A DNA stretch of 64,000 nucleotides from Phycisphaerae bacterium (GCA_030425705.1 JAUHZU010000001.1:310001-374000); one strand, 5' to 3'. Counted from the first letter of the stretch, positions 51,005-60,360 are shown. Made by a program: numbers and translations. Notes: a model not told the origin generated them from the sequence alone.

Positions 51005-51663
51005 GCCAGCCCACGGCGACGACTGCGCACGACTCAACGCTCACGCTTGGCGAAGAAGCTGCGCCCGCCCATCACGCGCTTCCCGTCCACGCGGTCGGCG
51101 GTGTGAACCAGAACCCCGAGGGGATGGGCCTGTTTGCACTCTGGCGCGAAGACCTGCGCACACACGACGGCAAGCTGTTCGAGCAGGGCTTCTGGGCCTT
51201 GGCCGTGCACCGCTACGGCAACTGGCGGATGTCGATCCGGCCGAAGCTGCTCCGCCTGCCGTTCTCGCTCGTCTACAAAATCCTGAACAAACACGTCGAG
51301 TGGCTCTGCGGGATCAGCCTGCCCGACACGGTGAAGGTCGGTCGGCGTGTACGGCTGTGGCACCACGGCGGGATGATCCTGCACGCCGCGTCCATCGGCG
51401 ACGAGGCGCAGGTCCGGCAGAACACGACGTTCGGCGTGGTCCGCACGGACCACCACTTCGAGATGCCCGTCATCGGGGCGCGGGCCGACATCGGCTGCGG
51501 CGCGTGTGTGCTCGGCCCGGTGACGGTCGGCGAAAGCGCGGTGATCGGCGCGAACGCGGTCGTGCTCAAGGACGTGCCGCCGCGCGGCGTCGCCGTAGGT
51601 GTGCCGGCGAAGGTCATCAAGGTGATGGATGCCCCCAGGCCCGATGACACGGGGGGTGGTTGA
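51001..51663 (+). CDS. Left-handed beta-helix acyltransferase (serine acetyltransferase-like)
   Basis: 220 residues. N-terminal helical part (ALWREDLRTHDGKLFEQGFWALAVHRYGNW) and C-terminal hexapeptide repeats (HHGGMILHAASIGDEAQVRQNTTFGV, DIGCGACVLGPVTVGESAVIGANAVVLKDVP, GVPAKVIK). The overall plan, including the PxK ending, is that of the CysE/serine acetyltransferase group, and many such proteins in polysaccharide clusters O-acetylate sugars. Catalytic His is probably in RTDHHFE. Start at 51001 from ATGA overlap with the previous gene. Likely adds an acetyl group to the polymer; serine acetylation cannot be ruled out. Confidence 0.8.
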   Translation: MSQPTATTAHDSTLTLGEEAAPAHHALPVHAVGGVNQNPEGMGLFALWREDLRTHDGKLFEQGFWALAVHRYGNWRMSIRPKLLRLPFSLVYKILNKHVEWLCGISLPDTVKVGRRVRLWHHGGMILHAASIGDEAQVRQNTTFGVVRTDHHFEMPVIGARADIGCGACVLGPVTVGESAVIGANAVVLKDVPPRGVAVGVPAKVIKVMDAPRPDDTGGG

Positions 51664-51666
51664 GCC

Positions 51667-52770
51667 GTGACACCTGTCGGAGCGATCCTGATCGGCCGGA
51701 ACGAGGGCGAACGCCTGGAGCGCGCGCTGCGCGCCGCTTGCGCGCAGACCGACCGGGTGGTTTATGTCGATTCGGGGTCGACCGATAGCAGTGTGGCGTT
51801 TGCGGCGTCGCTGGGTGTGGCGGTGGTTGAGCTCGACCTCAGCCAGCCGTTTACCGCGGCCCGGGCACGCAACGCGGGCGTGGAACGGTTGATGTCCGAG
51901 TTTCCCGATACATCGTTGTTGCAGTTCATCGACGGCGACTGCGAACTCGTCGCCGGCTGGCTTGATGCCGGAACTGCCGCGATGGCGGGGAACGACAGAC
52001 TCGCCGCAGTGTGCGGCCGGCTGCGCGAATTGCACCCCGAGCGATCGGTCTACAACCGGCTGATCGACCTGGAGTGGGACACGCCGATCGGGGAGTGTGC
52101 GTCGTGCGGGGGCATCGCGATGTTCCGCGCCGAGGCGTTCGTAGCGGTGGGGCGGTTCGACCCGACCATCGCGGCCGGGGAAGAGCCGGAGCTGTGCATG
52201 CGCTTGCGCGCGGCGGGCTGGACAGTCGAACGGATCGACCACGAGATGGCTATGCACGACGCGGCGATCACGACCCTCGGGCAGTGGCTGAAGCGCAGCG
52301 TCCGGACCGGGCGCGGGTCGCTGGACCTGGTCACACGGTTCGGGGACCACGGCAGCGGCTTCGGCACGATCGTCAGGCGGGCGCGCGTGTGGGGGCTCCT
52401 CTACCCAACGATGATCGTGCTGCTGGGCCTTGCTCCGCTGTTGCTGTTCGCGATCGCTTTGCCCGTGTTTCGCACCGCGACGTGGCCTGTACTCGGCCTT
52501 TCGGCCGCCGCGATCGTGTTGGCGCTGCTGATGTTCCTCGGCGTGATGAAGGTCGGCTACACGCTTCTCTCGGCCCGTATGCGTGGACTAAGCCACCATG
52601 AGGCCGGGGTCTATGCCATGCTTGATTTCCTAAGTAAGTTTGCCGAGGTCAAAGGGCAGTTTGGCTATATCCGAGACCAGAAGCGTGGGCGGACGACCCG
52701 CCTGATCGAGTACAAGGCCGCGGCACCCCGGGCGGTCGTCGGGAATGGGATGGAGGCAGAGCAGGCATGA
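51667..52770 (+). CDS. GT2 glycosyltransferase with C-terminal membrane helices
   Basis: 367 residues from a GTG start at 51667. GT-A motifs: AILIGRNEGERLERALR, YVDSGSTDSS, ARARNAGVERL, FIDGDCE (DxD) and CASCGGIAMFRAEAFVAVGRFD, then a FSKGEEPELCMRL-like acceptor segment. Two or three hydrophobic helices follow (MIVLLGLAPLLLFAIAL; LGLSAAAIVLALLMFLGV), so it is probably inner-membrane bound. The last 50 residues include a Phe-Gly-Tyr-Ile-rich segment with basic residues. It overlaps the next gene by ATGA. Substrate unknown. Confidence 0.84.
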   Translation: MTPVGAILIGRNEGERLERALRAACAQTDRVVYVDSGSTDSSVAFAASLGVAVVELDLSQPFTAARARNAGVERLMSEFPDTSLLQFIDGDCELVAGWLDAGTAAMAGNDRLAAVCGRLRELHPERSVYNRLIDLEWDTPIGECASCGGIAMFRAEAFVAVGRFDPTIAAGEEPELCMRLRAAGWTVERIDHEMAMHDAAITTLGQWLKRSVRTGRGSLDLVTRFGDHGSGFGTIVRRARVWGLLYPTMIVLLGLAPLLLFAIALPVFRTATWPVLGLSAAAIVLALLMFLGVMKVGYTLLSARMRGLSHHEAGVYAMLDFLSKFAEVKGQFGYIRDQKRGRTTRLIEYKAAAPRAVVGNGMEAEQA

Positions 52771-53828
52771 AGACCGCAGTCATCGGCACCGGCGTGATCT
52801 GTGAGCAGCACCTCATCGGGCTGTCGCGGGTCGGCGCTGCGCGCCTCGTCGGCGTGTGCGATCTGTCGCCGGCGATGGCGGAGTACACGGCCGACCGTTT
52901 CCACGCCGACGCGACGTACACCAACTACCGCGCAATGCTGGAGCAGGCGAAGCCGGACGTCGTCCACGTCCTCACCCCGCCGCCGACCCACCTCCGGCTG
53001 GTCACCGACTGCCTCGACGCGGGGGCGCACGTCTTCGTCGAGAAGCCCGCGGCGCCGACGCACGCAGAGCTGACCCAGCTCCTCGACGCGTCGACCCGGA
53101 CGGGCAAACTCCTGGTCGAAGACCACAACTACCGCTTTAATCAGGCGGTGCAGCAGATCGAGCAGCTCGTCGAAGAAGGTGAGCTCGGGACCGTCGGTGA
53201 GGTCGAGGTGCGGATGGTCCTCGGCATCCGCGGCGAGGGCGGCCGTTTCGCCGATCGGCACCTGCGCCACCCGTCGCACGACATGCCCGCGGGGGTGATC
53301 CACGAGTTCATTACGCACCTGTGCTACCTCGGCCTGATGTTCATCCCGCCGGGCCAGCCACGCACCGCCGAGCGTGTGAGCGCGTTGTGGTCCAACCACG
53401 GCGGGGGCGACCACTTCCGCTACGACGACCTGGACGCGACAGCGATCGTCGGCGATACGCACCTGCGTATCCGCTTCAGCTGTCACACCGGGCCCGACTG
53501 CTTCACGCTCCGCGTGCGGGGTTCCGAGGGCTGGGCCGAGACCGATCTGTTCCTCCCGCACGTCCGGGTGGTCAAGCCGCGCCCCGGCGGCAGGCAGCTC
53601 TCGCCACTGGTCAACCAGTTCGCGGGGGGGTGGACCCTGCTGACCGCCAGTGCGCGCAGCTTCCGCGACAAGATCATGCAGCGCAGCGCCTACGAGGGCC
53701 TGCACGAACTGGTTGTCCGGCTATACGACGCGATCGACCGCGGCGCACCGATGCCGGTGACGACACAGGACATGCAGGACACCAGCCGGCTGGTCGATGC
53801 GCTCGTCGCGGGTCAGGAGGCGGCATGA
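52767..53828 (+). CDS. Gfo/Idh/MocA family sugar dehydrogenase
   Basis: 353 residues. Rossmann start MKTAVIGTGVICEQHLIGL, LVGVCDLSP, VVHVLTPPPTHLRL and the active-site FVEKPAAP motif (Lys of the EKP). A C-terminal alpha/beta domain follows, with DHNYRFNQAVQQI and HDMPAGVIHEFITHL near the catalytic His. These NAD(P)-dependent enzymes oxidise or reduce nucleotide-linked or free sugars, for example UDP-GlcNAc acid routes. Together with the next gene, an SDR epimerase, it may make a special sugar donor for this cluster. Confidence 0.88.
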   Translation: MKTAVIGTGVICEQHLIGLSRVGAARLVGVCDLSPAMAEYTADRFHADATYTNYRAMLEQAKPDVVHVLTPPPTHLRLVTDCLDAGAHVFVEKPAAPTHAELTQLLDASTRTGKLLVEDHNYRFNQAVQQIEQLVEEGELGTVGEVEVRMVLGIRGEGGRFADRHLRHPSHDMPAGVIHEFITHLCYLGLMFIPPGQPRTAERVSALWSNHGGGDHFRYDDLDATAIVGDTHLRIRFSCHTGPDCFTLRVRGSEGWAETDLFLPHVRVVKPRPGGRQLSPLVNQFAGGWTLLTASARSFRDKIMQRSAYEGLHELVVRLYDAIDRGAPMPVTTQDMQDTSRLVDALVAGQEAA

Positions 53829-54913
53829 AGCTACTGGTGACCGGATCGACCGGGTTCCTGGGCCAGGCGGTGGTGCGCGACGCGCTGCGGCTGGGGCACA
53901 CGGTTCGCGCCGCGGTCCGCCCGGCGACGGATGTGGACCGTGTCTGGCCCGACCGAGACCCCCGGCTGGACATCGTGCGCATCGACCTGCGTCGCAAACA
54001 AGGCCTCGCCGAGGCGTGCCGGGGTGTCGACGCGGTGATCCACCTCGCGGCGGTGAAGATGGGCGACTTCTACGACCAGATGCTGGGCACGGTCGTCGCG
54101 ACGGAGAACCTGCTCGCCGCGATGGACGAGGCGGGCTGCAAGCGGATGGTCCTGTGCAGTACGTTCAGTGTGTACGACTACATGCGGCCGCGCAGCGGAC
54201 GGGTGGTGGACGAGTCGTTCCCGCTTGAGCCAGACCCCGATGCACGGGACGAGTACGCGAAGACCAAGCTGTTGCAGGAAAACATGGTGCGCGCACACGC
54301 CGAGAAGCACGGGCTGTCTTTGACGGTCGTCCGCCCGGGCGTGATCTACGGCCCCGACAACCTGCTCAACGGGTGGACCGGCCAACAACTCGGCGCGACC
54401 CGCTGGGCCCGTGTCGGCGCAAACGCACAGATCCCGCTGACCTATGTCGACCACTGCGCCAACGCGCACGTCCTCGCGGCCACGACCGACGCCGCGGTCG
54501 GCCAGACCTACAACGTCGTTGACGGCGATCCGCCGAAGCAGAAACGCTACATCAAGCTGCTGCAACGCCGGCTCACGCCCCGCCCACGCGTGATCCCGAT
54601 CAACTGGACGCTGGCCCGGACCGTGGCCCGGTGCGGCTGGCTGTTCAACCGGATGTGCTTGGGCGGCAAGGCAAAGGTGCCGAGCATCCTGGTGCCCTGC
54701 CGGCTGCACGCCCGAGCCAAGCCGTACCGCTACAGCAACGCCAAGCTGCGCGACGAACTCGGCTGGGAGATGCGTTACCCCCTCGAACAAGCCGTCGACC
54801 GGTCGCTCGCGATCGAGCGCGGCGAAGCCGTTGCCGACGACGCGGAATACACGGCGCGCCCAGGCGAAGCACCGGCAGTCGCGGCTCCCGTCACGGAGGC
54901 CGCCACCGCATGA
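53825..54913 (+). CDS. NAD-dependent epimerase/dehydratase (extended SDR)
   Basis: 362 residues from the ATG at 53825, in an ATGA overlap with the previous gene. KLLVTGSTGFLGQAVVRDAL is the TGxxGxxG cofactor loop, VIHLAAVKMG follows, and the catalytic Ser-Tyr-Lys set is readable as CSTFSVYDY (Ser), then DARDEYAKTK (Tyr-x-x-x-Lys). VVRPGVIYGPDN and PLTYVDHCANAHVLA complete the UDP-sugar epimerase-like pattern. A C-terminal extension of about 60 residues is low-complexity. It probably produces a nucleotide sugar used by the cluster; exact reaction (epimerase, reductase or dehydratase) cannot be read. Confidence 0.86.
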   Translation: MKLLVTGSTGFLGQAVVRDALRLGHTVRAAVRPATDVDRVWPDRDPRLDIVRIDLRRKQGLAEACRGVDAVIHLAAVKMGDFYDQMLGTVVATENLLAAMDEAGCKRMVLCSTFSVYDYMRPRSGRVVDESFPLEPDPDARDEYAKTKLLQENMVRAHAEKHGLSLTVVRPGVIYGPDNLLNGWTGQQLGATRWARVGANAQIPLTYVDHCANAHVLAATTDAAVGQTYNVVDGDPPKQKRYIKLLQRRLTPRPRVIPINWTLARTVARCGWLFNRMCLGGKAKVPSILVPCRLHARAKPYRYSNAKLRDELGWEMRYPLEQAVDRSLAIERGEAVADDAEYTARPGEAPAVAAPVTEAATA

Positions 54914-56199
54914 CGCGCAAGGTCGCCTACCTCAACGGCCAGTACCCCCGCGCGACGGACACGTTCATCCAGCGTGAGGTGGCGGGCCTGCGCCGGCATG
55001 GGATTGATGTCTCGACCTTCTCGGTCCGGCAGACCCCGCTGGGGCCGGGGCTCTCTGAGGCGACACGCCGGGAACACGCCGGCACCACCGCGCTGCTGAG
55101 CCGCGGCGCGTTCGGTCTTTTACTTGATGGTGTCGTCGAGGGGCTGCGTGCTCCGCTGCGGATGTTCCGCGCCAAACGGTTGGCGTGGTCGACGCGGCAG
55201 CCGGGCCTTAAGGGGCTGCTGTACCAGGCCGTCTACCTGTTTGAGGCCGCCGCGCTGGCCCGGCAGCTCCACCGGCTCGGCATCGAGCACCTGCACAACC
55301 AGTTCGCCGACGCGAGCTGCACGGTCGCGATGCTCGCGTCCGAGCTGACCGGCATCCCGTTCAGCTTCACGATCCATGGCCCGGGCATCTTCTTCGAGCC
55401 CAGGCGCTGGCGGCTGGACGCGAAGGTGAAACGCGCCGCGTTTGTGTCGTGTATCAGCCACTTCTGCCGGTCGCAGGTCATGTGCTTCGCGGCCCCGGAA
55501 GACTGGGACAAGCTGCACATCATCCACTGCGGGGTCGAGCCGGAACAGCTCACGCAGCGTACCCACGCCGGCGACGGCTCGCGTTTGCTGTTTGTCGGCC
55601 GGCTCGATGCCGTGAAGGGGCTCCCGGTGCTGCTGGAAGCGCTGTCCACGCTCCGTAAGCAACGCAGGGACGCGACCCTAACCGTCGTCGGGGACGGGCC
55701 GGACCGCGCCCGGCTGGAACGGCGCTCGGGCGAGCCGGACCTCGCGGGGGCGGTACGTTTTGTCGGCTACCAGACGCCGGAGCAGGTCCGGGAGCACCTG
55801 TCGGCCACGGACGTGTTTGTGATGACGAGCTTCGCCGAGGGCGTGCCGGTGGTGCTGATGGAGGCGATGATGGCGGGGGTCCCGGTCGTCGCGCCTAGGA
55901 TCGCGGGTATCGGGGAGCTGGTTGAGCACGGTGTGTCGGGCGAGATGACACCGCCGGGCGATCTGGCTTCGATCGTCCAGGCGATCGAGAAGCTGCTCGC
56001 CGACGGCGCGTTGCGGGAGCGCTACGGGCGGGCGGGCGCGGCGAAGGTCGCGGCCGAGTTCGACATCGACGCCGAGTCCGCGAAGCTCGCCGCGCTGTTC
56101 CACGGTGAAGAAAACGCTATAGAGGTTGCGGCATTGTCAGCCCCGAAGACCCCTGTTAAGGCGGACCTGCCCGCTGTCCCCCAGCCGGAGCACGCCTGA
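54910..56199 (+). CDS. GT4 glycosyltransferase
   Basis: 429 residues from the ATG at 54910 (ATGA overlap). GT-B fold: QYPRATDTFIQREVAGLRRHG near the N-terminus, HIHNQFADASCTVAML-like and FTIHGPGIFFEPRRW segments, HCGVEPEQ in the hinge, LLFVGRLDAVKGLPVLLEAL, and the donor-site SFAEGVPVVLMEAMMAGVPVVAP with the E-x7-E pair. A tail of about 30 residues (rich in Ala, Pro) ends at the start of the next gene (TGATG). Retaining transferase for a hexose or similar; unidentified donor. Confidence 0.88.
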   Translation: MTRKVAYLNGQYPRATDTFIQREVAGLRRHGIDVSTFSVRQTPLGPGLSEATRREHAGTTALLSRGAFGLLLDGVVEGLRAPLRMFRAKRLAWSTRQPGLKGLLYQAVYLFEAAALARQLHRLGIEHLHNQFADASCTVAMLASELTGIPFSFTIHGPGIFFEPRRWRLDAKVKRAAFVSCISHFCRSQVMCFAAPEDWDKLHIIHCGVEPEQLTQRTHAGDGSRLLFVGRLDAVKGLPVLLEALSTLRKQRRDATLTVVGDGPDRARLERRSGEPDLAGAVRFVGYQTPEQVREHLSATDVFVMTSFAEGVPVVLMEAMMAGVPVVAPRIAGIGELVEHGVSGEMTPPGDLASIVQAIEKLLADGALRERYGRAGAAKVAAEFDIDAESAKLAALFHGEENAIEVAALSAPKTPVKADLPAVPQPEHA

Positions 56200-58136
56200 T
56201 GTGTGGGATCGCCGGCGCGGTGGGTTTTGTCGACGACCGGGTGCAGCAGGCGGTGCGCGCGATGAGTGATGCGCAGCACCACCGCGGGCCGGACGGCGGG
56301 GGGTACTGGTCCTGTGTGGAGCCAGGCAATGCGGACGTGCGTGGCGTCGCGCTCGCGCACCGCCGGCTGGCGATCCTCGACCTGAGCGATGCGGGCGCGC
56401 AGCCGATGCACGACCCCGCGAGCGGCCAGGTCATCGTCTACAACGGCGAGGTCTACAACTACCGCGACCTGCGCGAACCGCTCCGTCAGGCCGGCCAGTC
56501 CTTCGCTTCCGATTGTGATACCGAGGTGATGCTCCGCCTGCTTGCGACCCGCGGCACCGAGGCCCTGGACGATACCAACGGTATGTTCGCGTTTGCGCAG
56601 TGGGACCCCGCGACACGGACGCTGTGCCTCGGCCGTGACCGGCTGGGGATCAAGCCGCTGTACCTCGCGGAAATCGACGATGGCGGCCGGCCCACCGTTC
56701 TGTTTGCTTCCGAGGTCCGCGCGCTGCTCGCGAGCGGTCTGGTCCCGGCGCACATTGACCCGCACGGGCTGAGCAGCTACCTCTGGAACGGGTTTGTTGC
56801 GGGTCCGGGCACCTTCATCCAGGGGGTTTCGCTCCTGCCCGCCGGGCACACGCTGACGCTTTCCGCCGGCGACGCGCCGGGGGAGCCGCGGCCGTTCTGG
56901 CGGCTCCCGGATGCGGGGGGCGGGCGTGCCGGACTCGAGGATGCACGCGAGGCGTTGCACCAGGCCGTCAGCCGACGCCTGATCGCAGATGTCCCGCTGG
57001 GCGTGTTTCTGTCCGGCGGGATCGACTCGAGCGCGGTGGCCGCGGTCGCGTCGCGCGTCGCGCCCGGTGCGATCCACACATTCAACATCGGCTTCCCCGA
57101 GGCCGAGTTCGACGAGTCGCCACACGCCGCGCGGGTCGCCGAGCAGCTGCACACCGAGCACCGCTGCATCGAGCTGACCGAGTCGCATTTCAAGTCGCAC
57201 CTCGATGACGCGATGCAGAGCATCGACCAGCCGACGTTCGACGCGATCAACACCTATTTTGTCAGCCGGGCCGTCCGCGAAGCGGGGGTGACCGTCGCGC
57301 TCGCGGGGACGGGTGGGGACGAGTTGTTCGGCGGGTACACCAGCTACCGGGACCTGCCGCCCGCAAGCATCTGGGCCGGCCGGCTGCGCTGCCTGCCCGA
57401 AGTGTGCTTACGCGGCGGGGCGGGGCTCGTCAGCCGGGTGAAGACGGGCCGGCCCGGCGCGGTGCCGCCGCAGACCCGGTGGGGCAAACTCGGCGATGTC
57501 CTCGCGACCCGTGGCGACCTTGTGGACCTATACCAGGTTTCTTACGCGCTCTACACCGAGCGCTTCCTCGACCAGCTCTCTCCGCATGCCCGGTCGCGCG
57601 GCTACGGCCTGTCGACCGCGGTGCGCGACGGCCTGCGCCGACAGATCGGCAACGACCCGGCGTTGCACGCGATCAGCAAGCTCGAGCTGTCCTGTTTTAT
57701 CGGGCAGCGCCTGCTGCGCGACACCGACGCGGCGTCGATGGCGGTCTCGCTCGAAGCCCGCGTCCCGTTATTGGACCACGCGCTGATCGAGACCGTGGCT
57801 CGCCTGGACCCCGTGGAACGGTTCGAACCGCTGGGTAAGAAGCAGATGCTGCGGCGTCTCGCGCTGGACGGGTTAGACCCCGAGACGTTCGACCGCCCAA
57901 AGTCCGGCTTCGTTCTGCCGATTGATACATGGGTGAGGCAGGGGCTGCGCGACCAGGTGCGCGAGGCCCTGCACGATGAATCGCTGTGCCGGCAGGTCGG
58001 GCTCGAGCCCGACGCGGTGCGGCGGCTGTTCCAGGCGTTCCAGGACGGGGCACCCGGCTTGTATTGGTCCCGCGTGTGGGCCTTGTTTGTTGTCCTCTGG
58101 TGGAGCCGTGAGCACAACGCACGGATCGCGGCATAG
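56199..58136 (+). CDS. Asparagine synthetase-type glutamine-dependent amidotransferase (AsnB-like)
   Basis: 645 residues. N-terminal class II glutaminase begins with the catalytic Cys2 (MCGIAGAVGFVD), then HHRGPDGGGYW, LAHRRLAILD, VYNGEVYNYRDLR and SDCDTEV. The synthetase half starts about residue 250 with the PP-loop SGGIDSSAVAAVA and includes GTGGDELFGGYTSY. Makes an amide from Asp-like acids with glutamine and ATP. In polysaccharide and exosortase-associated clusters, such proteins are thought to amidate uronic acid or lipid-linked precursors rather than make free asparagine. It overlaps the preceding gene by TGATG and is followed after 5 bases by a GT2 gene. Confidence 0.87.
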   Translation: MCGIAGAVGFVDDRVQQAVRAMSDAQHHRGPDGGGYWSCVEPGNADVRGVALAHRRLAILDLSDAGAQPMHDPASGQVIVYNGEVYNYRDLREPLRQAGQSFASDCDTEVMLRLLATRGTEALDDTNGMFAFAQWDPATRTLCLGRDRLGIKPLYLAEIDDGGRPTVLFASEVRALLASGLVPAHIDPHGLSSYLWNGFVAGPGTFIQGVSLLPAGHTLTLSAGDAPGEPRPFWRLPDAGGGRAGLEDAREALHQAVSRRLIADVPLGVFLSGGIDSSAVAAVASRVAPGAIHTFNIGFPEAEFDESPHAARVAEQLHTEHRCIELTESHFKSHLDDAMQSIDQPTFDAINTYFVSRAVREAGVTVALAGTGGDELFGGYTSYRDLPPASIWAGRLRCLPEVCLRGGAGLVSRVKTGRPGAVPPQTRWGKLGDVLATRGDLVDLYQVSYALYTERFLDQLSPHARSRGYGLSTAVRDGLRRQIGNDPALHAISKLELSCFIGQRLLRDTDAASMAVSLEARVPLLDHALIETVARLDPVERFEPLGKKQMLRRLALDGLDPETFDRPKSGFVLPIDTWVRQGLRDQVREALHDESLCRQVGLEPDAVRRLFQAFQDGAPGLYWSRVWALFVVLWWSREHNARIAA

Positions 58137-58141
58137 ACTGG

Positions 58142-59200
58142 TTGCTCGAAGTGACGGAAGCAGAAGCAGACAACCCGACAGCCGGCCGCCGGTATGTGCT
58201 GATCACGCCCTGCCGTGACGAGGCGAGGTACGCGCGGCGGACGCTCGACGCGGTGACCCGGCAGACCGTCCCGCCGGCGTGCTGGGTGATCGTGGACGAC
58301 GGCTCGACCGACGACACGCCGGCGATCCTCGCGGAGTACGCCCAACGCTACGACTACATCCGGGTCGTCCGGCGGGAGGACCGCGGCGAACGGAAGGTCG
58401 GGCCCGGCGTGATCGAGGCGTTCTACCACGGCTACGACCAGATCGACCCCGCGGCGTACGACTACGTCTGCAAGTTCGACCTCGACCTCGACCTGCCGCA
58501 CGGCTACTTCGAGCGATTAATGCAGCGGATGGAGCAGGACCCGCGCATCGGCACGTGCAGCGGCAAGCCCTATTTCCCGCCGGCCGGCACGGAAGACGAC
58601 GACCGCCGACGCGACTGCGTGTTCGATACGTCGGACCTGGTGAGCGAGGCCTGCGGCGACGAGATGTCCGTGGGCATGATCAAGTTCTACCGCACCGCCT
58701 GCTTCGAGCAGATCGGCGGGTTTGTCCGCCAGGTGATGTGGGACGGGATCGACTGCCACCGCTGCCGGATGCTCGGCTGGATCGCCTGCTCCTGGGACGA
58801 CCCCGCGCTGCGGTTCATCCACCTGCGGGCGATGGGCTCGAGCCACAAGGGTGTCCTCACCGGGCGGATGCGTCACGGCTTTGGCCAGTGGTTCATGGGC
58901 ACCGGGCTTGGCTACATGACCGCGAGTTCGCTGTTCCGCCTGACCCGGCCGCCGGTGCTGCTCGGTGGGCTGGCGATGTGGTGGGGCTATGTCCGCAGTA
59001 TGCTCCGGCGCGAGCCGCGCTTCGGCGACGCCGCGTTCCGGCGGTTCCTCCGACGGTACCAGCGCGACTGCCTGCTGCACGGCAAAAGCGCCGCGACCGC
59101 ACGCCTCGACCAGCGCCAGGCCGACGCCTGGTCGCCGCCTCCACCGGCTCCCACGGATCAAGCCGACCGGCCGACACCGGCCCGGCTCGCCAGCGCCTGA
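58142..59200 (+). CDS. GT2 glycosyltransferase of the exopolysaccharide type
   Basis: 352 residues from a TTG at 58142; the GTG at 58151 is an equally good start, with no clear ribosome-binding site for either. GT-A motifs: YVLITPCRDEARYARRTLDAV, VIVDDGSTDDTPAILAEYA, FDLDLDLPHGYFERLM (DxD region), TCSGKPYFPPAG and WDGIDCHRCRMLGW. The conserved FxxDLDLP and GTCSGKPYF strings are hallmarks of a GT2 subgroup found in large exopolysaccharide loci. A C-terminal pair of hydrophobic helices (LLGGLAMWWGYV) may be membrane attached. The family transfers a sugar in extracellular polysaccharide assembly. Confidence 0.83.
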   Translation: MLEVTEAEADNPTAGRRYVLITPCRDEARYARRTLDAVTRQTVPPACWVIVDDGSTDDTPAILAEYAQRYDYIRVVRREDRGERKVGPGVIEAFYHGYDQIDPAAYDYVCKFDLDLDLPHGYFERLMQRMEQDPRIGTCSGKPYFPPAGTEDDDRRRDCVFDTSDLVSEACGDEMSVGMIKFYRTACFEQIGGFVRQVMWDGIDCHRCRMLGWIACSWDDPALRFIHLRAMGSSHKGVLTGRMRHGFGQWFMGTGLGYMTASSLFRLTRPPVLLGGLAMWWGYVRSMLRREPRFGDAAFRRFLRRYQRDCLLHGKSAATARLDQRQADAWSPPPPAPTDQADRPTPARLASA

Positions 59201-59235
59201 ACCCAACACGACCTCGGCAAACGGGGGAACCCGCC

Positions 59236-60318
59236 ATGATCAACACACGCACCCAGCACGAGCACATGACCAACACCCGCGAGGGGGTCGATGTCTCGAT
59301 CGTCGTCCCGCTCATGAACGAGGAGGACAGCATCGTCGCGCTCTACAACGAGATCGCCGCGATGATCGATCAGCAGACGCTCGCCTACGAGGTCATCTTT
59401 GTCGACGACGGGTCCAGCGACCAGACGATCCCCCGGCTGTCGGACGCGACGGCCGACGACGGCCGCGTCAGCATCGTGCAGTTCACCAAGAACTTCGGGC
59501 AGACCGCCGCGATGGCCGCCGGCTTCGCCTACGCCAACGGCAGCGTAATCGTCCCCATGGACGGCGATGGGCAGAACGACCCCGCGGACATCCCCCGCCT
59601 CGTCGCGAAACTCGGAGAGGGCGACGGCTGGGACATCGTGTCCGGCTGGCGCAAGGACCGCAAGGACAAAATGATGTCCCGCCGCCTGCCGTCAATCATC
59701 GCCAACCGCCTGGTCAAGCAGATGACCTGGACCACGGAGATCCACGACTTCGGCTGCTCGCTCAAGGCCTACCGCTCCGACGTCCTCGAAGACGTCCGGC
59801 TGTACGGCGAGATGCACCGGTTCCTGCCTGCGATCTGTAAGTGGCGCGGCGCACGGATCACCGAGGAGGTTGTCAACCACCGCGCCCGCACCGCGGGCGT
59901 CTCCAAGTACGGGCTCAAGCGCACGATCAAGGTCCTGCTGGACCTGCTCACCGTCAAGTTCATGGGCGACTACCTCGCCAAGCCCATCTACTTCTTCGGC
60001 AAGCTCGCGATGGGCTTCATGGTCATCGCGTTCCTCGCGCTGGGGCTGGCGGTCATCAACAAGTTCGGGATCCTCACTGAAGACGGCGACCCGGTGAACC
60101 TCAACCGCAGCGTGTTCCTGCTCTTCGCGATGATGACCGGGCTGATCTCGGTGATGATGCTGATGATGGGGGTGCTCTCGGAGCTGATGTCGCGGATCTA
60201 CCACGAGAGCCAGGACCGCCGGCCGTACAAGGTCCGCCGGGTCCTGTCGTCCGAGGACCGGGCCGACCCGCCCTCGCCGGTCGGGCGGGTGTCGCCGCAG
60301 AAAGAAAAGGCGAGCTGA
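59236..60318 (+). CDS. GT2 polyprenyl-phosphate glycosyltransferase (second GtrB-like)
   Basis: 360 residues from the ATG at 59236, with GGGGGAA upstream. N-terminal domain SIVVPLMNEEDSIVALYNE, FVDDGSSDQT, FTKNFGQTAAMAAGFAYANG and MDGDGQNDPADI, then IVSGWRKDRKDKM, GCSLKAYRSDVLE and MHRFLPAICKWRGARI. Two C-terminal helices (FFGKLAMGFMVIAFLALGLAV; FLLFAMMTGLISVMMLMMGVLSEL) match the GtrB/DPM layout. It is a paralogue, in function, of the enzyme at 45529 and should also make a polyprenyl-phosphate sugar. The last gene of the plus-strand cluster; it converges with the HTTM gene (42 bases apart). Confidence 0.86.
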   Translation: MINTRTQHEHMTNTREGVDVSIVVPLMNEEDSIVALYNEIAAMIDQQTLAYEVIFVDDGSSDQTIPRLSDATADDGRVSIVQFTKNFGQTAAMAAGFAYANGSVIVPMDGDGQNDPADIPRLVAKLGEGDGWDIVSGWRKDRKDKMMSRRLPSIIANRLVKQMTWTTEIHDFGCSLKAYRSDVLEDVRLYGEMHRFLPAICKWRGARITEEVVNHRARTAGVSKYGLKRTIKVLLDLLTVKFMGDYLAKPIYFFGKLAMGFMVIAFLALGLAVINKFGILTEDGDPVNLNRSVFLLFAMMTGLISVMMLMMGVLSELMSRIYHESQDRRPYKVRRVLSSEDRADPPSPVGRVSPQKEKAS

Positions 60319-60360
60319 CCCATCCGGCTCGGCTGAACCGCGTCATCGTGACCTGACTGG

